Shown: piece after piece, positions 47,011-54,927 of the stretch
Layout: every line of letters begins with the position of its first letter
How positions within the stretch are numbered: the stretch's first letter is position 1
Assembly (NCBI RefSeq): GCF_001956045.1
Contig: NZ_MRTH01000008.1
Coordinates: 186,001-250,000, forward strand
Direction: 5' to 3'
From: Paenibacillus sp. FSL H7-0331
Lineage (GTDB): Bacteria > Bacillota > Bacilli > Paenibacillales > NBRC-103111
Length of the DNA stretch: 64,000 nt
Notes under the pieces: model-generated
Told to the model about the DNA's origin: nothing
The model's input: only the letters and a program-made list of their open reading frames with translations
Database searches by the model: none
Position numbers and translations under genes: made by a program

Positions 47011-47541
47011 ATGAAGCGTAACTGGATCATTATGGGCGTTATCCTGATTATGGCCGGATTTGCTGTGTTTCAGGCAGTCCAAACCCAACAGAATAAGGCT
47101 GCTGTGCCGGAGGGAGTCGGTCCTCAACCCGGTCTGGCTGCTCCGGCGCTGGAGCTTCCTGCTTTTGACGGACAGACTTATAAGGTGGGGGGCAAGCGGG
47201 ATAAGCCCTTGCTGTTGAATTTCTGGGCTTCCTGGTGCACGCCCTGCCGTGATGAGGCTCCCGATTTAACACGCTTGTATAACCAATATAAGGATCGCTT
47301 TGATGTGTACGCAGTGAATGTCACCGTACAGGATGAGATTGCCAATGCCCGGGATATGGTCAAGGAATTTGATTTTAAATTTCCGGTGCTGCTGGATTAT
47401 CAGGGAAGAAGCATGGACGCCTACCAATATAAGGCGATTCCGACGAACTATCTGATTGACAAGGACGGAACCGTGTTGGAAGTACTCCATGTCATTGAGC
47501 CGAAGTATTTGGAAAAAAGAATTATTGAGCTCAGTAAATAA
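47011..47541 (+). CDS. TlpA/ResA-like membrane-anchored thioredoxin
   Basis: A 176-residue extracytoplasmic thiol-disulfide protein. One N-terminal membrane helix (about residues 4-23) precedes a thioredoxin fold with active site WASWCTPCRDEAPDL and the cis-proline segment KAIPTNYLIDKDG. CTPC differs from the CEPC of ResA. It probably reduces or oxidises exported proteins, possibly the propeller encoded just upstream or rhodanese cysteines across the divergent promoter (inference). Confidence 0.9.
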   Translation: MKRNWIIMGVILIMAGFAVFQAVQTQQNKAAVPEGVGPQPGLAAPALELPAFDGQTYKVGGKRDKPLLLNFWASWCTPCRDEAPDLTRLYNQYKDRFDVYAVNVTVQDEIANARDMVKEFDFKFPVLLDYQGRSMDAYQYKAIPTNYLIDKDGTVLEVLHVIEPKYLEKRIIELSK

Positions 47542-47558
47542 ATGATTGTAAAAGTGCT

Positions 47559-47608
47559 CGCCCCGTAGTGCAGCTAACGATCCAGTTGGCTTTATTACGG
47601 GGCTTGCT
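47559..47608 (+). terminator. Intrinsic terminator after thioredoxin-like gene
   Basis: GCCCCGTA pairs with TACGGGGC around a long loop just after the stop codon. A T-rich tail is weak. Confidence 0.55.
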
Positions 47609-47675
47609 GCATTATGCGGAGCCTGCGGTCCACAGGGGGACTGGATTCCATTCCAACAACAGCTAATCCATTTCC

Positions 47676-47710
47676 AAAAAAATAGCCCAGCATAAACTAT
47701 GCTGGGCGGC
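47676..47710 (-). terminator. Intrinsic terminator of the 128-residue protein gene
   Basis: On the minus strand GCCCAGCATA and TATGCTGGGC form a 10-base perfect stem with a 3-base loop, followed by TATTTTTTT. Confidence 0.9.
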
Positions 47711-47759
47711 TGCTGTCATCTCAAGGTCAAGGTTAAGAGGCAGCATTTTGTACCGGTGG

Positions 47760-48146
47760 TTAATTAATTTTGATGAGCTGGCTTTGAAGTACGGTATTTC
47801 CTTGCTGACTGGTATAAGGAGGAAGACTTCTTCCAAAACAGTTGGCAATAATTTTTTTGTGTTTGTGAGATATAATCCGGATTTCGTAGAGATCGACAGT
47901 TTCATCCAGATCAGCATACATCACAGCCAAATTATTGCCTGCCAGGCGATAGGGAAATACTACTGGAACGTTATCGCCGATAAGCACTGGAAGTAGTACA
48001 GGATCGGAATAGGAGGACCAATCCAGTACTTCGACAGTAATACGGTGTGAATCGTCCTTGTCCACATTTGCAAGATTGATGACGGCAGTAATAGTTCCAG
48101 GCTCTCTGGTAAGCACACCGGTTGATAGAGTCACTCTGTCAGACAT
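47760..48146 (-). CDS. Hypothetical protein, beta-rich
   Basis: A 128-residue protein I cannot place in a named family. It has no signal peptide or helix-rich segment; alternating hydrophobic residues (ITAVINLANV, RITVEVLDWSSYS, VPVVFPYRLAGNNLAVMYAD) suggest a single beta-sandwich. A good AAAGGAG site precedes the ATG and a strong terminator follows, so it is a real one-gene unit. An association with spores is possible but not shown. Confidence 0.7.
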   Translation of the reverse strand: MSDRVTLSTGVLTREPGTITAVINLANVDKDDSHRITVEVLDWSSYSDPVLLPVLIGDNVPVVFPYRLAGNNLAVMYADLDETVDLYEIRIISHKHKKIIANCFGRSLPPYTSQQGNTVLQSQLIKIN

Positions 48147-48275
48147 ATGAATGCACTCCTTTCATAAGTAGATTTAAGTGCACTATACTCTATGATTTAA
48201 ATTGATAGATGGGTACTGACAGTTTTACTAACTTTCAATAAATGGCCGATATGGAGAGGATCAGGCTCAGAACGT

Positions 48276-48764
48276 CTACAGCTTCTTGATCGTTTTCTCC
48301 AGTGTCTGCTTGCTTTCTCCGTCCCATACAGCATGGATTTCAAAGGTTCCTTCTTCGAAGAACAAAGGAAATCGCTCCTTGAACCACGGCTGCATCGGGA
48401 GATTCAAAGCCTCGCTGATCGGGACCCAGAGGAGCTCGCCTTCGGGCGGGTTGTGCAGCAGGGTACCCTCATAAGCCGTAGCCACATAGTTGAATACCAT
48501 GTAACGGTAATTGGTTTGCGGCTCGACATGCTCAGCCATTCCTTTATAGACCAGCTTCGTAACGGTTAATCCGGTTTCCTCGAGCACCTCGCGAATAGCT
48601 CCATCAGTAGGACTTTCCGGAAAATCGATTTTGCCGCCAGGACCGATATAACCTGGAAATCCTTTTTCGCTTGGGCGATTTACCAGCAATACACGGTCTC
48701 CGTCCTGAACGAGGCACATCGTGTACATTCCATAAGTATAGGGCAGTGGTTCTATGTTGCTCAT
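48276..48764 (-). CDS. NUDIX hydrolase
   Basis: A 162-residue NUDIX protein. The box runs GGKIDFPESPTDGAIREVLE plus ETG, satisfying Gx5Ex7REx2EExG. MYTMCLVQDGDRVLLVNRP is typical of 8-oxo-dGTP-diphosphatase-like members, which hydrolyse nucleoside diphosphate derivatives with magnesium. Actual substrate unknown. Stands alone between the hypothetical and glycosidase genes. Confidence 0.9.
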   Translation of the reverse strand: MSNIEPLPYTYGMYTMCLVQDGDRVLLVNRPSEKGFPGYIGPGGKIDFPESPTDGAIREVLEETGLTVTKLVYKGMAEHVEPQTNYRYMVFNYVATAYEGTLLHNPPEGELLWVPISEALNLPMQPWFKERFPLFFEEGTFEIHAVWDGESKQTLEKTIKKL

Positions 48765-48840
48765 CGGATCGTTTCATCTCCATTGTATAGAAGCTCAAGG
48801 TGCAAGTAGCACCGGCCTCCGGATAATAAGTAATCTTTCT

Positions 48841-49788
48841 TCAGGATTCAGGGGCCATCATGCGAAAATCAAAAGGTGCATTCCGGTCGCAAATCAGCCT
48901 GCCATCGTTAACCGTAAGCTTCGCGACCTGAATCGAGGTCCGGCGATCCTGATAGGTACGTTCAGGCTGACCGGGCTTGCGTTCCGGATGAGTAAAATAA
49001 AAGATAAAGGCATGCTCGCCCTGGACCACGACATCGGCATGAAGGCCAATTGCCTGATCATCCTCACGCTGTCCAGGCTGGTCAAGGATAAGCCCCTGGT
49101 TCACCCAGTCTATACCATTCTCTGATTGGTACACGCCTTGTCCGCGCCATTCATCGACTAGCAACCAATAGCTGCCGCCAAGGATAAATACGTTAGGTCC
49201 TTCATGACCGCGACCTGTAATCACAGGTCCGACTACCGTCCAATTGTACAAATCATCACTATCCGCAGCATAGGTGTGCGAATGATGGTCTTCATCCTTA
49301 TACCACATCCGAAACTTGCCGTCTGGAAGCTTGTGCACACAGGCATCGATCACACGCTCCGAGCTTAATTGTAAGCGGGATTGGTAAGTCCACTTCAGTA
49401 AATCAGGGCTTGTATAATGAATGATATGGCGCGAGTGGCCTGCCCATTGCTGCGGGATTCCTTGAATATAGCTCACATACATATGATATTGATCTTCATG
49501 CCAGATGATTTCCGGAGCCCAGAATGTATTACGACCCCATTCCAGCTCAAGTCCGGTAAGTGTTCCCCGATACAGCCAGTTTTGTCCGCCATCTGCAGAG
49601 GAAGCCACCCCCAGATCGGTCCCATGCACCCACTGGACTCCAAGGCCTCTGGCTGTAGCTCTGCGGTTCGTATAAATCATCCACCATTCGGCAGCTTGAC
49701 GGTTCCAAATTACGACCGGATCAGCCGCGCCATCATAGATTGGATCTCTGAATAAAGGTGCCTTGGGAGCAAATTCATTTATTGTCAT
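48841..49788 (-). CDS. Glycoside hydrolase family 43/117-like five-bladed propeller
   Basis: A 315-residue protein with the propeller-hydrolase pattern: YDGAADPVVIWN (candidate base Asp), NTFWAPEIIWHEDQYHMYVS and GHEGPNVFILGGSYWLLVDE (candidate acid Glu). No signal peptide is visible, so it is intracellular and would act on imported oligosaccharides. Family 43 (arabinose/xylose-linked) and 117-like relatives share these blades; I cannot choose firmly. GGAGG is about 12 bases upstream of the ATG. It is not in an operon with a transporter. Confidence 0.75.
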   Translation of the reverse strand: MTINEFAPKAPLFRDPIYDGAADPVVIWNRQAAEWWMIYTNRRATARGLGVQWVHGTDLGVASSADGGQNWLYRGTLTGLELEWGRNTFWAPEIIWHEDQYHMYVSYIQGIPQQWAGHSRHIIHYTSPDLLKWTYQSRLQLSSERVIDACVHKLPDGKFRMWYKDEDHHSHTYAADSDDLYNWTVVGPVITGRGHEGPNVFILGGSYWLLVDEWRGQGVYQSENGIDWVNQGLILDQPGQREDDQAIGLHADVVVQGEHAFIFYFTHPERKPGQPERTYQDRRTSIQVAKLTVNDGRLICDRNAPFDFRMMAPES

Positions 49789-49939
49789 AGCCGATTTCGC
49801 CTCCGTTTTATGGAAATGAACTGTTCTTTCAGTAACTCTGATTTTCTTGCGATGAATCGTGGTATCTATCGGAATATTTGATATACTAAACCTTTGATAA
49901 CGTGAAAAGAAAGTTACCTTTTACCGGGATGGTGTTTAT

Positions 49940-50680
49940 ATGCAGGACTGGAATCAGCTTCGCCATTATATAGATGCAATCCAGCGGCTGCCTGCTGATA
50001 AGCCTTTAACGAAGCAGGATCTGCTTATTCCCGATTTTCTTCTTCACAGGGAAGGTGGGCTGGAGATGTATTATGCTCCTCATAACGAGTATATCAATCA
50101 AGCTGCGAAGCTGGTCATACTTGGCATTACTCCGGGCTGGACACAAATGGAGCTGGCATTCAGACAAGCCAAACAGGATGTGGATGCAGGGCTGTCGCTC
50201 GAACAAATCGCCTACAGGTCTAAACAAGCTGCGAGATTTGCCGGTACGATGAGGAAAAACCTGTGCAGCATGCTCGATCAAATTGAACTGGACACAGCTC
50301 TTGGGCTTTCATCCTGCTCGCGATTATTTGAAGATCAGGATGAATGGCTTCATACGTCGTCGGTTATTAAATATCCTGTTTTTTCACACGGACTTAATTA
50401 TACAGGGCACAATCCACAGCTGGTAAAATCACAATTTTTATCGGCTTATATGTGCAGCACCCTGAACAATGAACTGAAACAACTCGCAAATCCACTCATC
50501 ATACCGTTGGGGAAAATGGTGGAGGATGCTTTGAATCTCCTCGTCTCACAAGGAGTTATTAAGCGTCAGAGCTGCTTGTCCGGTTTTCCTCACCCATCTG
50601 GAGCAAACGGACATCGGCTTCAACAATTGAAGACAAACTTGCCTTTATTGAAAAAGCGGGTTATCCAGTTCTTTAGTTAA
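49940..50680 (+). CDS. Uracil-DNA-glycosylase-superfamily-like protein
   Basis: A 246-residue protein with the two ends of the UDG fold: LVILGITPGWTQ (motif 1, GxxPG) at about residues 57-68 and GFPHPSGANGHRLQQ (motif 2, HPSGxNxxR) near residue 220. PLIIPLGKMVEDAL between them fits the core strand before motif 2. The usual catalytic Asp or Asn after motif 1 is not obvious, so it may be a divergent or inactive member. Convergent with proS, the two ORFs overlapping by eight bases at the stops. Confidence 0.65.
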   Translation: MQDWNQLRHYIDAIQRLPADKPLTKQDLLIPDFLLHREGGLEMYYAPHNEYINQAAKLVILGITPGWTQMELAFRQAKQDVDAGLSLEQIAYRSKQAARFAGTMRKNLCSMLDQIELDTALGLSSCSRLFEDQDEWLHTSSVIKYPVFSHGLNYTGHNPQLVKSQFLSAYMCSTLNNELKQLANPLIIPLGKMVEDALNLLVSQGVIKRQSCLSGFPHPSGANGHRLQQLKTNLPLLKKRVIQFFS

Positions 50681-52394
50681 CTGCACCGCGTAGTTTGAGA
50701 GTAATCAGCTCAATGGCTTCCTCGCTGGTGAGTACAAGCACTTCTGCCTCGCCACGTTCCTTCCATTCGATCAATCCTTCGCCAGCCTTTTTGCCAACAA
50801 CGATACGTATGGGAATGCCAATCAGGTCGGCATCCTTAAGCTTGACGCCAGGTCTTTCCTCGCGGTCATCCAGCAGTACGTCGGCACCAAGCTGGCCGAG
50901 CTGCGCATACAGGCTCTCGGCCAGCTGCATCTGGGTCGTATCCTGCACCGAAACGGGCACGATATGGACATGAAAGGGAGCGATGGAGAACGGCCATACG
51001 ATACCAAACGCATCATGAGACTGCTCCACCACAGCTGACAGCAGCCGTGAGATACCGATTCCATAGCAGCCCATCAGCATGGGCTGATCCTTACCTTCAG
51101 CATCAACGAAGCTTGCTTTCAGCGGTTCGCTGTATTTGGTACCAAGCTTGAAAATATGGCCAATCTCAATGCCGCGAGTCAGCTTTAAGGAGCTCTCGCA
51201 ATGTATACAGAGGTCACCTTCCTCTACGTTGCGCAGATCCGCTGTATGCTCCAGAGTGAAATCCCGCCCTGGCCGTACATGACGTAGATGGAAGCCTGTG
51301 AGATTGGCTCCGGTAATCGCCGAGTCCATGCGAGCAGCTTCCTGGTCCACATATAGGGCAATGGACAGCTGCACGGGACCAATATATCCAGAGGGCGCCC
51401 CGGTGGCGCGGGCAATCGTATCGGCGTCAGCAAGCTCAAGGCTATCGGCATTCAGGTAGTTTTTGAGCTTCGTTTCATTAACATCATGATCGCCGCGGAC
51501 ACAAACAGCTACTGGTTGACCATCGGCTATATAAATCAAGGTTTTGATCAGTTGATCAGCCGACACGTTCAGAAAATGTACAAGCTGGTCAATTGTCTTC
51601 ATATGGGGAGTTGCGATCTTTTCGATGTCCAAGAGATCCAAACGATTTAAAGGATCTAAACCATTAGCAGGCATCCGAGATTCGGCTCGCTCCAGATTAG
51701 CGGCATACCCACAGCTCTCACAAGTTACGATCGTGTCTTCGCCAATATCTGTTAATGCCACAAATTCGTGGGTGCCGCCCTCGCCGCCGATGGCTCCGGC
51801 ATCCGCTTCAACTGCACGGAATTTCAGACCACACCGATCAAATATGCGGTGGTAGGCGCTGTACATAGCTTGATAAGCTTGATCGACACCTTCCCAGCTT
51901 GTATCAAACGAGTAGGCATCCTTCATCACAAATTCCCTTCCGCGCAGCAGTCCGAACCGTGGACGCCGTTCATCCCGGAATTTACTCTGAATTTGATACA
52001 CAATCACAGGAAGTTTGCGATAGGAATTGATTTCATCGCGAATCAGCGAGGTGACAACTTCCTCGTGAGTCGGTCCAAGGGTGAACTCTCGGGAATTGCG
52101 GTCTTGAAAACGGATCAACTCGGGTCCATACACCGAGTGTCGTCCTGATTCATGCCATAGCTCTGCAGGCTGCATAGCAGGCATTAAGATTTCCTGGGCT
52201 TGGGTATAATCCATTTCTTCCCGGACAATAGCTTCGAGCTTGCGCAGAACCTTTCGACCTAAAGGCAGGTAGGTATAGATGCCGGCGGCCAGTTGGCGAA
52301 TAAATCCTGCCCGCAGCAGCAATTGGTGACTGGCGGCCTCTGCATCAGATGGGGTTTCCCGTAGTGTAGGAATTAATGCGTGTCGTTGTCTCAT
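50673..52394 (-). CDS. proS: Prolyl-tRNA synthetase
   Basis: A class II aminoacyl-tRNA synthetase of 573 residues that charges tRNA-Pro. Motif 1 region LPLGRKVLRKLEAIVREEMD, motif 2 FRDERRPRFGLLRGREFVMK and motif 3 GCYGIGISRLLSAVVEQ are present. An inserted editing domain lies between them (about 225-405), as in the bacterial-type enzyme. The anticodon-binding domain is at the C-terminus. The ATG follows GGAGAAGGAG; longer in-frame readings run into the T-box leader and are rejected. Expression is controlled by the T-box upstream. Confidence 0.97.
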   Translation of the reverse strand: MRQRHALIPTLRETPSDAEAASHQLLLRAGFIRQLAAGIYTYLPLGRKVLRKLEAIVREEMDYTQAQEILMPAMQPAELWHESGRHSVYGPELIRFQDRNSREFTLGPTHEEVVTSLIRDEINSYRKLPVIVYQIQSKFRDERRPRFGLLRGREFVMKDAYSFDTSWEGVDQAYQAMYSAYHRIFDRCGLKFRAVEADAGAIGGEGGTHEFVALTDIGEDTIVTCESCGYAANLERAESRMPANGLDPLNRLDLLDIEKIATPHMKTIDQLVHFLNVSADQLIKTLIYIADGQPVAVCVRGDHDVNETKLKNYLNADSLELADADTIARATGAPSGYIGPVQLSIALYVDQEAARMDSAITGANLTGFHLRHVRPGRDFTLEHTADLRNVEEGDLCIHCESSLKLTRGIEIGHIFKLGTKYSEPLKASFVDAEGKDQPMLMGCYGIGISRLLSAVVEQSHDAFGIVWPFSIAPFHVHIVPVSVQDTTQMQLAESLYAQLGQLGADVLLDDREERPGVKLKDADLIGIPIRIVVGKKAGEGLIEWKERGEAEVLVLTSEEAIELITLKLRGAVN

Positions 52395-52411
52395 GATCAA
52401 GCTCCTTCTCC

Positions 52412-52665
52412 AAATCAAATAACCGCATTCGTTAGGGACGAATGCGGTTTCGTGGTACCACCCTATAGTTAACCACCGTTTGACAACGGCAGTCCTTAAA
52501 CGGAATAACGGGTTTCCCCGGCGACGGATTTCCCCATCGCGGCTGCAAGGTGGGAGGGTTGAACGATGATTGGGGCGCCTTGCAGCCGAGTGCACCCTCT
52601 CTGAGCAATCATACCGTTAACCGTATGTCCTTGGTTAAAGCCTGTAGCTTAATGAATATACTATC
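52412..52665 (-). promoter_or_regulatory. T-box riboswitch leader of proS
   Basis: On the minus strand the leader contains CAGAGAGGG and GGCTGCAAGG (stem I-like elements) and the T-box AGGGTGGTACCACG at 52451-52464. A terminator stem follows, AACCGCATTCG with CGAATGCGGTT (52421-52449), then T-rich sequence. Uncharged tRNA-Pro binding is expected to switch to the antiterminator. I could not fix the proline specifier codon or the exact 5' end. Confidence 0.9.
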
Positions 52666-52765
52666 AATTTACCGTACACGAACGCATTTAGCAATAGCAG
52701 CCATTTAGCGATAATGGATGGGTTTGGGTGCCTCCACTTGAGTCATCTATATACAGCTGAGAAGA

Positions 52766-52805
52766 AGCCGTCACATCAGCAGCAGCAGCTACGGAAATGA
52801 CGGCT
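52766..52805 (-). terminator. Weak hairpin downstream of the small membrane peptide gene
   Basis: On the minus strand AGCCGTCA pairs with TGACGGCT and is followed by TCTTCTC. It probably ends the small gene's transcript. Confidence 0.45.
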
Positions 52806-52852
52806 CCTTTATGGCAATAATGATAGAAAATGATGTCAGGATGCAGCTGATT

Positions 52853-52951
52853 TTATAACTCCAGCAAGCTTTGAATAAGCAGAACGGGCAGGGCAGCAAT
52901 GGCAATAAAGCTATAGAAAAAACCAATCAGAAAATGTTTAACGTGACTCAT
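52853..52951 (-). CDS. Small single-helix membrane peptide (32 residues)
   Basis: Minus-strand frame MSHVKHFLIGFFYSF... ending QSLLEL and TAA. GGAGGG lies seven bases before the ATG. After six polar/basic residues nearly the whole peptide is hydrophobic, so one membrane helix is expected. I recognise no family. It lies in the gap between the proS T-box and the 53276 transporter, with a hairpin after it. Support is the ribosome-binding site and composition only. Confidence 0.5.
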   Translation of the reverse strand: MSHVKHFLIGFFYSFIAIAALPVLLIQSLLEL

Positions 52952-53275
52952 GGCGATCCCTCCATTTGTTGGTATGTGCTTCATTATACGCCGCCTGCCG
53001 AAGAGAAAGCTTAAGCTAAGCTTAGAATCTTATTAAATTTTCAGAATATTTTGCTAATAGTCTGTCCGGTTACAGTTCAGCCCAAAATTATTCATCATTG
53101 GGTGACAATACTTGATGTTGCAGTGTTTTTTGAAAGCCAGTTCAAAAACTGTCACTTACATGCAGTCGAAGATCGCACTACAATTAAGCTGCAAACGACC
53201 CATATGAGCCGAATTGGCTTGGCAATCGGGATCGTCACGAAAAGATATTGAGCAGATATAGGGAGGTTTATGAAC
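52952..53275. other. Intergenic regulatory region before binding-protein gene
   Basis: 324 bases without a supported gene. It contains the perfect inverted repeat AAGCTTAAGCTAAGCTT (53007-53023) and a weak cre-like palindrome TGAAAGCCAGTTCA (53131-53144, two mismatches). These are candidate operators for the 53276 locus. Confidence 0.45.
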
Positions 53276-54811
53276 ATGAAGGTTTTATCTTGTAAAGCAG
53301 TCAGCTCGTCCCTGCTAATGGCACTTTCTTTAGGTGTGATCGCAGGGTGCGGCGGCGACAATCCACAACCACAAGCAGCAGGAAGCGAACCTAAGGCTCC
53401 TACTGATCTTAAGGTTCAATTCATGGTCCCATCGTACGCCGATGTTCCAAACATGAATGATGAGTACTGGTCCAAATTTCAAAAGGAAAGCAAATCTCAG
53501 TTGGAGGTAGAATGGATTCCTTCCGGTGACTATGATACCAAGTTCGATCTGGTGCTTGCTTCCGGTAACATTCCGGAGGTTCTTGTAGCGGGCAACATTA
53601 CACGTCCGACCTTGCAAAACGCAGTTAAGCAAGGTGCATTCTGGGATTTGGCACCATTTCTTGGGGACTTCAGCAAGTATCCAAATTTGAAGAATAACAG
53701 CTACAAGGAAGTATGGAACTATATGAAGTCCGAAGGCGGCATTTATGGTGTGCCGAGAAATCGTCCGCAAATCGACATCAGCTTAAAAATGCGTAAGGAC
53801 TGGCTTGATAAATTCAAATTGCCAGTGCCAACTACATTGGATGAATACACCGCCGCATTAAAAACGATAGTCAACGGCGATCCTGACGGCAACGGGAAAA
53901 AGGACACAATCGGTCTCATTGGGCAAGGGTTTTTGCTTGCTGACGGTGACGGCAGCTTCCTGTCTGCCTTTGGCGGTCTGGACCCGGTGTACGACAAGGA
54001 AGGCGGTCTGATTAATAAAAATTTAACTTCGAATTATACGGATATGGTCGCCTACTTCCGTCAATTGTATACAGATGGCATTTTGGCTAAGGATTTCTCG
54101 GCTATCAAGCAAACGCAGGCAGAAGAAATGTACACGACCGGACGCGCGGCTTCATATGCCCGGAATGTTTGGCGGGACTTCACCTTTGAGCAGGGGATCA
54201 AGAAAGTACAGCCGGAAGGGGAAGTCATTTCATTGCCACCTATGAAAGGTCCTGGAGGGGTCAGTGTTCAGTTATCCGTACCTTTCTCCGGTGCCTTCTA
54301 TATTTCCAAAAAAGTGCCTGAAGAGAAAGTGAAGCAAATTCTCGATTTCTTCGAGAGAACAACAACGATGGAGCAAACGGACTATAACTACTATGGTATT
54401 GAGGGCGTACATTATACGATGGTCGAGGGCCAGCAGCAGCTGACCGATCTTGGTAAGAAGCAGGTAACGGCTAACGGGACAGGCGCAATCTTCCCGCTTG
54501 CTTACAACAACAAGATGAAAGTTATTAATCCGGCGGCCCCGAAAGTGTACAACGACGCCAAATCAGCATCTGTAGAATCGTACAGCAAGGTCGGCAAAAT
54601 TGATTTCTTCTCGATTATCAATTCCAATACGTGGATATCGATCTGGCCGAAATACAATAGCGAATGGCAATCGATGGTCGTGAAAGCTATCGTCGGACAA
54701 ATCTCCATGGACGAGTATAAAGCCTATGTCGACAAGCTGAACAACAGCGCGGAGTTCAAGAAGGCGTATCAGGAATTTGCCAAGGAATACAAGGAAAAGA
54801 TCGGCAGCTAG
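53276..54811 (+). CDS. Extracellular solute-binding lipoprotein, LplA type
   Basis: A 511-residue binding protein with lipobox VIAGC. Typical motifs are VNGDPDGNGKKDTIGLIGQG and the C-terminal SMDEYKAYVDKLNNSAEF. GGGAGG is correctly spaced for the ATG at 53276 and too close for the ATG at 53270. It heads a locus with a membrane AraC regulator, an enolase-superfamily enzyme and two permeases. Confidence 0.9.
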   Translation: MKVLSCKAVSSSLLMALSLGVIAGCGGDNPQPQAAGSEPKAPTDLKVQFMVPSYADVPNMNDEYWSKFQKESKSQLEVEWIPSGDYDTKFDLVLASGNIPEVLVAGNITRPTLQNAVKQGAFWDLAPFLGDFSKYPNLKNNSYKEVWNYMKSEGGIYGVPRNRPQIDISLKMRKDWLDKFKLPVPTTLDEYTAALKTIVNGDPDGNGKKDTIGLIGQGFLLADGDGSFLSAFGGLDPVYDKEGGLINKNLTSNYTDMVAYFRQLYTDGILAKDFSAIKQTQAEEMYTTGRAASYARNVWRDFTFEQGIKKVQPEGEVISLPPMKGPGGVSVQLSVPFSGAFYISKKVPEEKVKQILDFFERTTTMEQTDYNYYGIEGVHYTMVEGQQQLTDLGKKQVTANGTGAIFPLAYNNKMKVINPAAPKVYNDAKSASVESYSKVGKIDFFSIINSNTWISIWPKYNSEWQSMVVKAIVGQISMDEYKAYVDKLNNSAEFKKAYQEFAKEYKEKIGS

Positions 54812-54927
54812 AACAGCATCTATGGGAATCTTCTGCTGGCACTTGATGTATTGTGCTTCACTCCCTATCATTAAAGCCAGCGCACAGCTCATACTTAAGA
54901 TGTTGAGCTCTAGAAATGGGAGGACTT

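Noticed and set aside
47760..48146. Assigning the beta-rich 128-residue protein as an exosporium protein
   Set aside because: Only a vague resemblance and no motif; left as hypothetical.
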